The translations under genes and the position numbers were made by a program. A DNA stretch of 64,000 nt from Phycisphaerae bacterium (GTDB lineage Bacteria > Planctomycetota > Phycisphaerae > Phycisphaerales > UBA1924): assembly GCA_030432255.1 (NCBI GenBank), contig JAUIHS010000018.1:1-64000 (forward strand), written 5' to 3'. Of the stretch, positions 8,846 through 18,408 are shown piece by piece (the first letter of the stretch is position 1; every line of letters begins with the position of its first letter). Below the pieces are notes generated by a model. It saw nothing but the letters and a program-made list of their open reading frames with translations. It was not told where the DNA came from and made no database searches.

Positions 8846-11134
8846 CTATTTCTTCGACGCTGCGGCCCCCGCCCCGCCGGGCGCTTCATCACTCTCTTCA
8901 CTCCTCTCGGCCACCATCTTCACTTCGACCGGCTTCCCGCCGCCGAGGACATGGATGTCACGCTGGGGGAACGCGATGACGATGCCGGCATCCTCGAAGA
9001 GGTTGTCGATGCGATGACGGATGTCACTCTCGATGCCGCGACGCTGCATGATCGTGCGCATACGGATCCAGAAGTGCACCTCGAAGACCAGCGCGCTGTC
9101 GCCGAAGTCAGCGAAGATCACGATGGGTTCCGGTGATTTCAGCACGCGGCCATGCTCTTCCACAGCGCGCTTCAGCAGCTTCGAGACATCGCGGGTCGGT
9201 GAGCCGTACGCCACACCCACGATCACCTTGGTACGCACCCGGTCCTCGGTCAACGTCCAGTTGATCACGTTCTGCTCAAGGAATGTGCTGTTGGGAATGA
9301 TGACCTCGACATTGTCGCCCGTCCGCACACGCGTGCTTCTCGCCCCGATGTGCTCAACCGTGGCATGCAGATCATCGACCTCGATCAGATCGCCCACCCG
9401 AACTGGTCGCTCCGCCAACAGGATCAGGCCGCTGATGAAGTTGTTGATGATGTTCTGACTGCCGAAGCCGACACCGATCGCCAGCGCACCACCAAGCACC
9501 GTGAAGGCCGTCAACGGTATGTTCACCGCACGAAATGCGAAGAGCGTGAAGGTGATGATCAGGACGTAAAAGAGGATCGACTGCACGGCAGCCGCCGCCC
9601 CCTCGTTCAGCTTCAACCGGGGCAGCACGCGCTTACCCAGCATCCGGCTGAGGAATCTCGAAGAGAGCAGTCCGAAAAGCAGGATCATGAAGCCGATGAC
9701 GATCTTGCCCACCGTGATCGGCTGCTCATCAATGGACGTCAGTTCGAAGCGCCAGATGGAGGTGACGTGCGACCACAGTTCACCGAGCCGCTCGCTGATG
9801 TCGACATGCGCCGTCTGCTGACCGATCTCGTCCAGCAGACGCTGCTGCGCCCGGATCGCTTCGTCAGCGCCCTGCACACGGGTGTCGAGCGTCGCGGCCG
9901 TCTCGCGCGACCCTTCCAGTTGTCGCTCGATCCAGCGCACCACTTCCCACGCCACATCCCCATCAGCAGGCGCCTCCATGGCCGCGATCTCGTTCGACAG
10001 CGCCGTGATCCGGCCTCGCACCTCGTCGAGCCGTGCAGCATCCAGCCGGCGCTCGGTTTCCAGTACCGCGATCCGCGCCCGGGCGTCCGCTTCCCATTCG
10101 CGCAGCGTTTCCAGTTCGGGCATCTCCGAGACAAGCTGGTAACGGCGTCGCCAGATGTCTTCCTGGTCACCCAGCCGCTCGATCGCCTTGGAGAGTGCGT
10201 CCTGTTCCTCCCGCGTGGCTTCATAGGCGATTCGCCGGGCCTCGACCTCCTCGGTGAGTTCAGGATCCTCGGTTGTGATCTCGGTGAGACGCGAACGCGT
10301 GTTGAACCACGTCGTCTCCGCGAACCGGGCGTTGTTCTCAACGAGTTCGAGTTGTCGCTGAAGTTGGGCGCGCTGATCCGTGATCTCCGACAGGCGACTC
10401 TTCAGATGCTCGGCTTCGAACCGGACATTGGCCTTCATCCAGCGCACCCGGGCACGCTGGATATCGAGTTTCAGCTTGAGCGCATCCCGGTTGAGTTCGG
10501 CGCGCCTGAGTTCCGCCTCGCGAACCGTGACCGTCCGAGCTGCGACGCCCGTCTCTTCGTCGATGATGCGCCGGGCGCGCGAACGCGCCACGCTGGATCC
10601 ATCGCTCCCCGTGTCCTCCTGGAAACGCCGCCGGGCTGCTTCGCGGCTCTCCAGTTGCCGTCGCGCATCGGCGAGTCCGAGCGTCGCCGCCTCGACCGTT
10701 GCCTCGGACGTCTCCACCTGCGACTTCAGTGACGCAAGTTCGTCCGTGACCGCATCAAGTTGAAGAATCGTGTACGGCCCCGGCTGTTCCGGACCGTCCC
10801 GCTCCATCGCTTCCAGATCCGAGGCGAGTTTGCCGGCAGTTGCCTCCAGTTCCGCCAGCCCTTCCTGCACCGACTTGCCCTGGTCGCGCAGCAGGACGCG
10901 CCGTTCGAGCAGCGTCACGATGCGTGACAGGTCGGACCGCTGGCTCTCATCCGCATCAGCGCCAAGTCCCTCAAGCCGACGCCGCGCTTCCGCGAGCGCA
11001 CCCTCGAGATCCTCGGTGAACGTGACAGCCTCGTTCTTCGGAACGGACGGATCGACATCATCCTGGGCAACAACTGCTGGCACGCACAGGAGCGCCAGGG
11101 TCAGCGCGATCAGTTGAGCGATCCTACGGACCAT
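8846..11134 (-). CDS. MscS-family mechanosensitive channel with long periplasmic coiled coil
   Basis: 762 residues from the ATG at 11134, preceded by GGAGGTG. A signal peptide (about 1-23) is followed by some 450 residues of predicted coiled coil rich in Glu, Arg, Ala and Leu, as in the large MscK/MscM-type channels. Membrane segments lie near 487-505 (IVIGFMILLFGLLSSRFL) and about 525-545. They are followed by the pore helix and MscS signature (ALAIGVGFGSQNIINNF, then GLILLAERPVRVGD) and the cytoplasmic beta/vestibule domain. It is expected to release solutes on hypo-osmotic shock. The protein ends in an Ala/Gly-rich low-complexity tail. Confidence 0.9.
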   Translation of the reverse strand: MVRRIAQLIALTLALLCVPAVVAQDDVDPSVPKNEAVTFTEDLEGALAEARRRLEGLGADADESQRSDLSRIVTLLERRVLLRDQGKSVQEGLAELEATAGKLASDLEAMERDGPEQPGPYTILQLDAVTDELASLKSQVETSEATVEAATLGLADARRQLESREAARRRFQEDTGSDGSSVARSRARRIIDEETGVAARTVTVREAELRRAELNRDALKLKLDIQRARVRWMKANVRFEAEHLKSRLSEITDQRAQLQRQLELVENNARFAETTWFNTRSRLTEITTEDPELTEEVEARRIAYEATREEQDALSKAIERLGDQEDIWRRRYQLVSEMPELETLREWEADARARIAVLETERRLDAARLDEVRGRITALSNEIAAMEAPADGDVAWEVVRWIERQLEGSRETAATLDTRVQGADEAIRAQQRLLDEIGQQTAHVDISERLGELWSHVTSIWRFELTSIDEQPITVGKIVIGFMILLFGLLSSRFLSRMLGKRVLPRLKLNEGAAAAVQSILFYVLIITFTLFAFRAVNIPLTAFTVLGGALAIGVGFGSQNIINNFISGLILLAERPVRVGDLIEVDDLHATVEHIGARSTRVRTGDNVEVIIPNSTFLEQNVINWTLTEDRVRTKVIVGVAYGSPTRDVSKLLKRAVEEHGRVLKSPEPIVIFADFGDSALVFEVHFWIRMRTIMQRRGIESDIRHRIDNLFEDAGIVIAFPQRDIHVLGGGKPVEVKMVAERSEESDEAPGGAGAAASKK

Positions 11135-11258
11135 CCAATGCACCTCCATCCGCATCGAGGGATCTGAAGATGACATCGTAAGGGAAAGAGCGTGATGAGG
11201 AACGAGAGGCGAGGCAAGACCCGACCACCGAGCGCCTCAATGCCATACTTCCGAGTGC

Positions 11259-12275
11259 CTAACTCAGGAATCGCCTCAACTGGTCCACGGGGTTCTCCGA
11301 CAACGCGCACATCTGGTAGCGGCCGTTGAGGGACATCACGCCCGTCGCGAGTTGGCGGCAGTGCGCATCCAGTCGTTCGCGATAGCCGCCCCCCACCGCA
11401 TCGCTGTGCGTTCGCACCTGGATACCGGTCTCACTATCAACCAGCCGCGCACCGCCCAGGCCCGAGATATCGAGTTCGTCGTCCGTGAGCACATGCAGGA
11501 ACGAGATCTCGCGCGCCCGACCGGATACGCCACGCGATGCCCCGTACCGCGCCCGTGACATCGCATCCATCAGGGGCTCCGGCTGCTCCAGCCCGTCACC
11601 AATCCCGATGATCAGCCCCGAGCCACGGATGAGATGGTCGGCGTGAAGAAAGCCGTCAGTCAACGCCGTGCCCGGGCCGGACTTCGGCATCCGCGGCCGC
11701 GAAGTGCCCAGCACAGTCAGCAATTCATGGAACGTATTCCAGCCCGCGCCCGGTGGCACGGCGACCGGGCGATCCGTTGCCGACTCCACGCCAGACAGCA
11801 GCAGTCCGACACGATCGCCCTGCCTCGCTCCGAGGTACGCCACGGTCGCCGCGAGTTCGCAGGCGCGTCTGAACTTGGTGGCATTGAGGTCCACATCATT
11901 CTGCGCCGCCCGCCGCGCCCACTCGAAGCCACCGAACTGCATGGATGCGGATCCATCAACGATCAGGAGGATGGTGAGCTGGCTCTCCTGGTGAAAGCGC
12001 CGGATGTACAGGCGATCGGTGCGGCCGTAGAGCTTCCAGTCGATCAACTGGGTGGGATCACCGGGGGTGTAGGCGCGGTAGTCGTAGAACTCGGTGGACG
12101 ACCCCCGATCGCGCGTGCGGTGCCGACCCTGGTAGATCCCCTCGGCATAGGTCCGCGCCACGATGTGCAGGTCCGGCGACCGATCCAGCGCCTCAACGGT
12201 CTCACGGCGCAGCAGACCACCCCCCACTCGTCGCCCCCGACGCCGACGCCCGCGCTGCTCGTCCGGTTGAACCAT
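11259..12275 (-). CDS. DUF58 domain protein
   Basis: 338 residues. A very basic N-terminus is followed by the DUF58 core: HRTRDRGSSTEFYDYRAY then PGDPTQLIDWKLYGRTDR, after which a von Willebrand factor A-like fold begins (LLIVDGSASM, a MIDAS-like DxSxS). DUF58 proteins usually accompany a MoxR AAA+ ATPase and a VWA protein; no MoxR gene is adjacent here, although a ChlI/MoxR-like ATPase is encoded 12 kb away. No transmembrane segment is seen. Role uncertain, probably chaperone-like assembly or metal-dependent maturation of surface complexes. Confidence 0.85.
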   Translation of the reverse strand: MVQPDEQRGRRRRGRRVGGGLLRRETVEALDRSPDLHIVARTYAEGIYQGRHRTRDRGSSTEFYDYRAYTPGDPTQLIDWKLYGRTDRLYIRRFHQESQLTILLIVDGSASMQFGGFEWARRAAQNDVDLNATKFRRACELAATVAYLGARQGDRVGLLLSGVESATDRPVAVPPGAGWNTFHELLTVLGTSRPRMPKSGPGTALTDGFLHADHLIRGSGLIIGIGDGLEQPEPLMDAMSRARYGASRGVSGRAREISFLHVLTDDELDISGLGGARLVDSETGIQVRTHSDAVGGGYRERLDAHCRQLATGVMSLNGRYQMCALSENPVDQLRRFLS

Positions 12276-12333
12276 CAGCAGAGTCTATCAGCGGCGGGCG
12301 AGCAGGTTGCAGCCAGCCTCGTTCGGTTTGCAC

Positions 12334-15102
12334 TCAGGGGCAGGTATCGCCCCAGGCATCGAGAAGCTGATTCAGGTCCGCGAAGTCCACGAACCCACTT
12401 CCATCCACATCGCCATCCTGACCGTTGCAGGTCGACTCGCTCCAATGATCCAGCAGCAGATTCAGATCCTCGAAGTTGACGGCCGCATCACCATCGGCAT
12501 CACCGGGGCAGGGAAACACGAGTTCGACCATGCCCTCGTCAAACTCGACCATGGTCTCACCGGGCGGGAAGAGACAGTTGATGTGAACCCAGTTGCCGCC
12601 GCGGGCACCATCCATCTGGTACGCATAGACCTGCACATGGGGATCCACCACGAGCGTGGAACCGGCCGCAATGGCCAGACCGTTTCCGACGTCCACCTTG
12701 AGATCGGGCGAGCAGCCCGCGGCCGTCTCGTTGTCTCCCCAGAGGTAGAGAGCCTCGGGTCCGTTGCCACGATGTCCATTATCGATGTGATCAACGACCT
12801 GGAGCGTTGTTGCCGGTCCGGCAGCCCCGACCTCGAGTCTTCTAATACCAAAGTTGCAGTCCGCCAGGAGAATGTCGGGGAGGATCCCGCCTCCCACATT
12901 CAGACCTGCGGCTTCCAGTGTCTGACTGGTGCCGTTTGCCGTGACGACGGCATCAGAGAGTGCGACGTTGACGACGTTGGTATGGGTGTGCGAGAAGTGC
13001 CCGCCGAACTGAAGCCTGCCTTCACCCATGACACTCAGCGTCGCCGGACTGGAGAGAGCGATGTCATCGATCACGGAGAGCAGCGAACCGGCCCCGGTCA
13101 CTGATGTCTCCACTCGTCTGGCGGGCGCGAGTGTTCCAAAGGTCAACATGCCTGAGCCGTCAACAGAGATATCAAGCCGATCCTCGCCGCGGATCGGTCC
13201 GGAGATCGTATCGACATTCGGCATCCTGATTTCACCACCGCCTGTCGCACTGACCGTATGAACCTGAACAGCCACACTGCCATCATTGAACGAGGCATCA
13301 AGCTCTGAAAGCGCACTCAGATCCAGCAGCGCACCGGGATCGAAGCTTGCAAGAATGTCGGAGGATGTCGTCAGACCGAAGGTCCGCATGACCGCATCTC
13401 CGGGGCCCGCTGCGACGACCGAAGAACCGGCCCCCGCCCAGACTTCCGTATCATCGAGGAGCATGATCGACGGCAGTTCAAGGGCCCCGCCATTCGTCAC
13501 ATGGATCCGATTGCGGCCCGTGGCCTGCAGCGACTCCAGCGAACCCAGGTCCATCTCGGAATCGGCACCATCAACAAGAACGTCAAGACGATCCTCGTCA
13601 CGGGTCGGACCGGTGATTGTCGTGACATTGGGCAGACGAAGATCTCCGCCGCCTGTCGCGCTGATCGTGTGAACCTGAACGGCCACGCTGCCATCGTTGA
13701 ACGAGGCGTCGATCTCCGACAGAGCACTCAGATCCAGCAACGCACCGGGATCGAAGCTTGCAAGAATGCCTGAGGATGTCGTCAGACCGAAGGTCCGCAT
13801 GACCGCGCCGCCCGAACCCGGCGCGACGACCGACGAGCCGGCCGCGGCCCAGACCTCCGTATCATCGAGCAGCATGATCGACGGCAGTTCGAGAGACCCG
13901 CCATTCGTCACATGGATCCGATTGCGGCCCGCGGCCTGCAGCGACTCCAATGAGCCCAGGTCAATCTCGGAATCGGCACCATCAACAAGAATGTCAAGGC
14001 GATCCTCATCACGGGGTGGTCCGGTGATCGTCGTAACATTGGGCAGACGAAGCTCTCCACCACCTGTTGTACTAATCGAATGAACCTGAACGACCACGCT
14101 GCCATCGTTGAACGAAGCGTCGATCTCCGACAGAGCACTCAGATCCAGCAACGCACCAGGATCAAAGCTCGCGATGATGCTCGAGGACGTCGTCAGACCG
14201 AAGGTCCGCATGAGCGCACCGCCCGGACCAGCAGCGACGACCGACGAACCGGCCGCTGCCCAGACTTCCGTGTCATCGAACAGCATGATCGACGGCAATT
14301 CGAGAGACCCGCCGTTTGTCACATGGATCCGGTTGCGGCCTGCGGCCTGCAGCGACTCCAGCGAACTCAGATCGATCTCAGAATCGGCACCGTCGACCAG
14401 GATCTCAAGTCGATCTTCATCACTGGTGGGTCCCGTCACCGACATGACATTGGGGAGACGCAGCTCACCACCGCCCGTCGCGCTGATCGTCTGCGTTCGA
14501 ACCGCGACACTGCCATCGTTGAACGAGGCGTCAATCTCTGTCAGCGCATCAAGATCAAGCAACGATCCCGCACCACCGCACTTCAGAATCTCAGCGCTCG
14601 TCAGCCCCGTCGTGTTCATGGTCGTGCCACCGATCGAGGCCATGCCGGCATCCTTGACCGCGATCGAAGCCCGGTTCCCGTGAAAGACGGTGCCCGCGCC
14701 CTCAGCGGTCAGCGTTCCAGCGCAGACGTCAATGAAGCCATCAATCGAAGATGACCCCAGCACAGTGAGCATCCCGGTCGGGTCGATGCGCAGCGTCGGC
14801 CGCGTACCCGGCGATCCGAGCACCAGCGTGTCAATCTCGCCGCTCACATCACACAACACAGTCGATGATGCGGGAATCTCAACGCAGAACGTGAAGCCGG
14901 TGATGTTGAGCGGAGGAATGAGGATCTCCGGTGTCCAGTTCTCCGGAGCGGACCAGTTCCCACTGCCTCCCCCCCACACCGACATCTGATCACAACCACC
15001 GCCATACGCCGGAACGGCAGCGAGGGAACACACCAATCCCGCGGCAATCGTCACCATGCATGCATCGCGCATCACAACCGATTGATCCATCAGTCCACTC
15101 AC
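12334..15102 (-). CDS. Large secreted repeat protein with C-terminal dockerin
   Basis: 922 residues from a GTG at 15102, chosen because GGAGGTG precedes it at good spacing; ATG codons at 15090 and 15075 also keep the signal peptide. The protein has an export signal (about 12-35), then three nearly identical 137-residue repeats (about residues 195-606) with partial copies on both sides. Each repeat contains ALSEIDASFNDGS, a GGGELRLPNV strand and NRIHVTNGG, suggesting a beta-helix surface protein. The C-terminus is a double dockerin-like module (CPGDADGDAAVNFEDLN, then DVDGSGFVDFADLNQLL) ending WGDTCP. Substrate or ligand unknown. Confidence 0.85.
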   Translation of the reverse strand: MSGLMDQSVVMRDACMVTIAAGLVCSLAAVPAYGGGCDQMSVWGGGSGNWSAPENWTPEILIPPLNITGFTFCVEIPASSTVLCDVSGEIDTLVLGSPGTRPTLRIDPTGMLTVLGSSSIDGFIDVCAGTLTAEGAGTVFHGNRASIAVKDAGMASIGGTTMNTTGLTSAEILKCGGAGSLLDLDALTEIDASFNDGSVAVRTQTISATGGGELRLPNVMSVTGPTSDEDRLEILVDGADSEIDLSSLESLQAAGRNRIHVTNGGSLELPSIMLFDDTEVWAAAGSSVVAAGPGGALMRTFGLTTSSSIIASFDPGALLDLSALSEIDASFNDGSVVVQVHSISTTGGGELRLPNVTTITGPPRDEDRLDILVDGADSEIDLGSLESLQAAGRNRIHVTNGGSLELPSIMLLDDTEVWAAAGSSVVAPGSGGAVMRTFGLTTSSGILASFDPGALLDLSALSEIDASFNDGSVAVQVHTISATGGGDLRLPNVTTITGPTRDEDRLDVLVDGADSEMDLGSLESLQATGRNRIHVTNGGALELPSIMLLDDTEVWAGAGSSVVAAGPGDAVMRTFGLTTSSDILASFDPGALLDLSALSELDASFNDGSVAVQVHTVSATGGGEIRMPNVDTISGPIRGEDRLDISVDGSGMLTFGTLAPARRVETSVTGAGSLLSVIDDIALSSPATLSVMGEGRLQFGGHFSHTHTNVVNVALSDAVVTANGTSQTLEAAGLNVGGGILPDILLADCNFGIRRLEVGAAGPATTLQVVDHIDNGHRGNGPEALYLWGDNETAAGCSPDLKVDVGNGLAIAAGSTLVVDPHVQVYAYQMDGARGGNWVHINCLFPPGETMVEFDEGMVELVFPCPGDADGDAAVNFEDLNLLLDHWSESTCNGQDGDVDGSGFVDFADLNQLLDAWGDTCP
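13286..14518. repeat. Three in-frame tandem repeats of 411 bp
   Basis: The same sequence restarts at 13286, 13697 and 14108 (411 bp = 137 codons apart) and a partial copy starts near 14519. Differences between copies are scattered and mostly at single bases, so the array is a fairly recent internal duplication kept in frame within the gene. Confidence 0.9.
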
Positions 15103-15364
15103 GAATCACCTCCGAGTCTCTTGTCCACTGGGTCCCAGATCACCGAATGTCACCACCGGAATGGCACGGAGCCGAGTCACACCCACCTGCTCGGACCGCG
15201 CCACCACCGGATTGATGGTAACAGTGGACATGAACATCACAGCAACGATGTCGCAAGGACCCATCCGGAGATCGGGGATTACCCCTGCACAACGGGGAAA
15301 TTCCCGGCGACTTTCTCGGGTCATCACCCGAGTACCACAATGCCGATTTGCCGACCGCCTCGGT

Positions 15365-16657
15365 CTACCCGTTCAACGGCGCGCAGAACCACGCCTCGCC
15401 CACCTGCGCCAGGACGTGGCAGCGGACGTCCGTATCCAGCAGGTCGCGGATCTCGATCGGGGTCGGGGTGAACGCATGGGCTCGTGGTGTTGCCGTGGCG
15501 TTGATTCCTGCTTCGGGGCACGCGCGGGCCAGCAGCGTGGCGTGCGCGGTTGCCCACGCGCGGACGGCCAGGAGGCGCCCCACATCCGATGCCCCTTCCA
15601 GGCGCAGCAGCACACACAGGATGCCGGCCTTGTCGACGGCAATCTCGATGCCTGGATCCATCGGACATGTCACATCCAGTCCGCGCGCATCGATGTGCGA
15701 TGCGAGTGACGTCGATTCTCGTGCGCCGGTCTGCACGCGTTCTGCTTCCTGCACGGGCGGTGTCGCTTCAGTGACGCCGTCGCCGCCCTGCGCATCCCCC
15801 GCAAGCAGGATGTGGTCGATGACACGCTCGACACCACCGTCAATGGCGCCCTCGTGCAGGATCACGGAACCCGTGGCACCCATGCGCTGGACGTTCGCCG
15901 CGAACTCAAGGTGCTGCCCGAGATAGATCGCCGCCGCCCGTTCCAGCCGTTCATATGCCGCGCGTCCCGCGTCCGGTGCGCTGCCCATGGTGGCGACGCG
16001 AAGCTGCGGCGCGCCCAGTTCATCGCCCCAGCCGTCTGCACTCTCGGCCAGGCGCTTGATGGTGCCGTACGCGGCGACCACCGCCGCATCATCCGCACCG
16101 GTCAGAAGCGTCACGCCATCGATGGCGTGCCCGGTGGCGAGCATCGGTTCGTCGAGTTCTGTGACCTGGAGTATCCAACGCCGCGTCCGGTCTGCCAGCC
16201 AGGCCATGGCGCCGGGGATCGACTCGAAGGTCGGGACCTCGTCGGAGTCCATGCCGAAGAGTCGCAGGGTGACCTGCTCGCTGTCCACGCGAACCAGCGC
16301 AACCGGCTCGCCGAGGGTCGCGGCGAGCGAGCACACATACTGCCCGACCCAGGGCGTGGAGCGCACCGGCAGGTGCCCGAGCATGAGCACCTCAATCGTG
16401 ACGCCCTCTTCCTCAAGATCGTCAGGCTCCGCAAGATCGACGGTCATGCGCGACGAACTCGCAACCGGTGCCGTACGCATCGGTTCCGGTTCATCAGTCT
16501 TCGTTGTGGTCACGGGTGCGGGCGGGGCCGTTGCTTCCGGGGCATCGTGCGCCTGTCCGCCGAGGAATAATTCGGCAAGGGCATCGAACTGCTCGGGCGA
16601 CTCGGCGCTGCGCGTGAGGCGCAGGGCCTCTCCACCATTCCGGGCGTGCTCTGACAT
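15365..16657 (-). CDS. Probable degenerate MinD/ParA-like protein, partner of the ParA-CBM48 fusion
   Basis: 430 residues from the ATG at 16657 with GGAGG upstream. The first 85 residues are Ala/Pro/Glu-rich linker. From about residue 88 the pattern follows a MinD/ParA fold: strand VLMLGHLP in place of the Walker A loop, helix, then the strand ALVRVDSE where MinD has LLVDxD. Later come VTLLTGADDAAVVAAYGTIK and QLRVATMGSA, at the places of the switch strand and the NKxD-like strand. The lysines of Walker A are absent, so ATP hydrolysis is unlikely. It starts 39 bp after the ParA gene and is probably in one operon with it. The homology is inferred from the pattern, not from a search. Confidence 0.6.
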   Translation of the reverse strand: MSEHARNGGEALRLTRSAESPEQFDALAELFLGGQAHDAPEATAPPAPVTTTKTDEPEPMRTAPVASSSRMTVDLAEPDDLEEEGVTIEVLMLGHLPVRSTPWVGQYVCSLAATLGEPVALVRVDSEQVTLRLFGMDSDEVPTFESIPGAMAWLADRTRRWILQVTELDEPMLATGHAIDGVTLLTGADDAAVVAAYGTIKRLAESADGWGDELGAPQLRVATMGSAPDAGRAAYERLERAAAIYLGQHLEFAANVQRMGATGSVILHEGAIDGGVERVIDHILLAGDAQGGDGVTEATPPVQEAERVQTGARESTSLASHIDARGLDVTCPMDPGIEIAVDKAGILCVLLRLEGASDVGRLLAVRAWATAHATLLARACPEAGINATATPRAHAFTPTPIEIRDLLDTDVRCHVLAQVGEAWFCAPLNG

Positions 16658-16696
16658 GGATCCTCCGCCATATCGGCCCGCTCATCCTTTCACGTG

Positions 16697-18202
16697 TCAG
16701 CTCACGTGTTTGGACGCAGACCGTTCCGGTCGTTCTCCGACGACCACAATACTGTTCACACTTCCGTACGGGTTCGGCTCCATCATCGGGTTGAAGGGGT
16801 CGCGAACCCACTTGCCGTTGATGACGATCCGATAGCTGAACTTGCCGGGTGGCAACTTGATGGCGCACACGTGTGCGCCGCGTTTCGAGTCATAATGCAT
16901 CGGAGTACACGCCGGCTGCCAGTCATTGTGATCACCCGCCACGGCGAACTGCTCATCCGGCCCCCCGGGTTGAATGAAGAGCACATCCTCGTCTCGGATC
17001 ACCACCCCGAACTCATCCGAAGACTTCGACGTCACACCACCGCCGACACGTCCGACTTCTTCATCGGGGGCGTAGACCTCCTCCTCGATCTCACGCATGA
17101 CCTGCGCGACACGCGGGTCGCGCCGCAGGCGCTCTTCGAACTGCTCACTCTTGATCGTGATCTGACGGGCGCGGGCCGCGAGCTCAGCTGCGCGATTCAT
17201 GGACGTCATGGCACCCCCCAGGCCGGAAGCCTGAGTTCCCGCCGTCGGCGGGGTCGATGCCTGTCCCTGAACACTCCGCCGGTTTTCGCTCAATGCAGCA
17301 CGGACACTTGCCAGTGTCGTCGCCTGCGGCTGGACTCCCTCTTCCTGTTCTTCGGCCGCCTGCTCATGAGCCGCGAGGTCCTGCTCAGCCTCCTGCGACC
17401 ACTCGAGTACCACGGGCCGGGGCAGCGGCGCCGGGTTCTCCTGCAGCCAGCTTGTCAATGCGCCGTAGTCCGCCGTCCCCAGAGAGCGCGGCGCGTATTC
17501 GATGATCGGCAGCCCGAAACTCGCCGCTTCGCGAAGCTGGGCATCAACGCGGATGACCACCGGGATGATCACGTCCTCGAAACGTTGCTGCAGGTCCGTG
17601 ATGACGTCGTTGGCAAGTGAACTGTCCGGATCGTGAAGCGTGGGCAGAATGCGGTAGGACGTCTCGCGCCCGAAGCGACGGCCCAGCGCCTGGATCGTCA
17701 TCACCTGCCGGCCCGCACCCTGCAACGCAAAGTAGCCCGTCTCGACGGGGATCAGAATCTCCGTCGCGGCCCGCAGCGCATTGAATGTCAGCAGACCGAT
17801 GGAAGGCGAGCAGTCCACGATGCACCAGTCGTACTCGACCTGCCTCGACTCCAGCACGTGCAGCAGACGAAGGTCGCGATCCTCGCGCTCCGCAAGCCCG
17901 CCCCGCGCCGCCTCAAGCCCCGCCAGCGCCGGACCACTCGGTATCAGATCCAGGTTCCGACTGACGTGCCAGGTGAATCGGTCCGGATCAATCGGACGCG
18001 ACCCGGTCGCGATCATCGCATCACCGATCTGAAGATCGATCTCCGACTCCGGAATCGCAAGCCCCAGCGCGCAGTGTCCCTGCGGATCAAGGTCCACCAG
18101 AAGAACACGCTCACCACGACGCGCCAGAACCGCGGCGAGATTGATCGCGGTCGTGGTCTTGCCACTTCCGCCCTTCTGATTGACTATCGCGATGGTTCGC
18201 AC
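16697..18202 (-). CDS. ParA-family ATPase fused to C-terminal glycogen-binding (AMPK/CBM48-type) domain
   Basis: 501 residues if started at the GTG at 18202, giving the usual ParA opening RTIAIVNQKGGSGKTTTA; a TTG at 18250 would add a Pro-rich leader. The deviant Walker A (KGGSGKTT, 10-17), Walker A' (LLVDLDPQGH) and DWCIVDCSPSIG are intact. After a coiled linker (about 260-400) comes a domain with AVAGDHNDWQPACTPM, LPPGKFSYRIVINGKW and NPYGSVNSIVVV, which matches carbohydrate-binding modules of the AMPK beta/CBM48 type. ParA proteins position chromosomes, plasmids or cell structures; this fusion suggests a link to glycogen. No parB gene is adjacent. Confidence 0.88.
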   Translation of the reverse strand: MRTIAIVNQKGGSGKTTTAINLAAVLARRGERVLLVDLDPQGHCALGLAIPESEIDLQIGDAMIATGSRPIDPDRFTWHVSRNLDLIPSGPALAGLEAARGGLAEREDRDLRLLHVLESRQVEYDWCIVDCSPSIGLLTFNALRAATEILIPVETGYFALQGAGRQVMTIQALGRRFGRETSYRILPTLHDPDSSLANDVITDLQQRFEDVIIPVVIRVDAQLREAASFGLPIIEYAPRSLGTADYGALTSWLQENPAPLPRPVVLEWSQEAEQDLAAHEQAAEEQEEGVQPQATTLASVRAALSENRRSVQGQASTPPTAGTQASGLGGAMTSMNRAAELAARARQITIKSEQFEERLRRDPRVAQVMREIEEEVYAPDEEVGRVGGGVTSKSSDEFGVVIRDEDVLFIQPGGPDEQFAVAGDHNDWQPACTPMHYDSKRGAHVCAIKLPPGKFSYRIVINGKWVRDPFNPMMEPNPYGSVNSIVVVGERPERSASKHVS

Positions 18203-18408
18203 AGCTGACCCGTCTCGGTTTGGAGGAGGAGGACCGGTGGACTGGAACAACTTGACGTCCGCCGGGATTATCGGGCAACTCCTGCATCATCCTTGAAGAT
18301 GACATGCCGGACCCCAAAACCGGGGTATTGACCCCATCCACGCATCCACTTGTTTGTGGGGGTGAAAAGCCCGCTGCGCCCTGCTCCAACCAACTGATCA
18401 GGTGCCCC

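Noticed and set aside
13286..14518. CRISPR-like array
   Set aside because: The repeat unit is 411 bp, in frame, and there are no short direct repeats with unique spacers.
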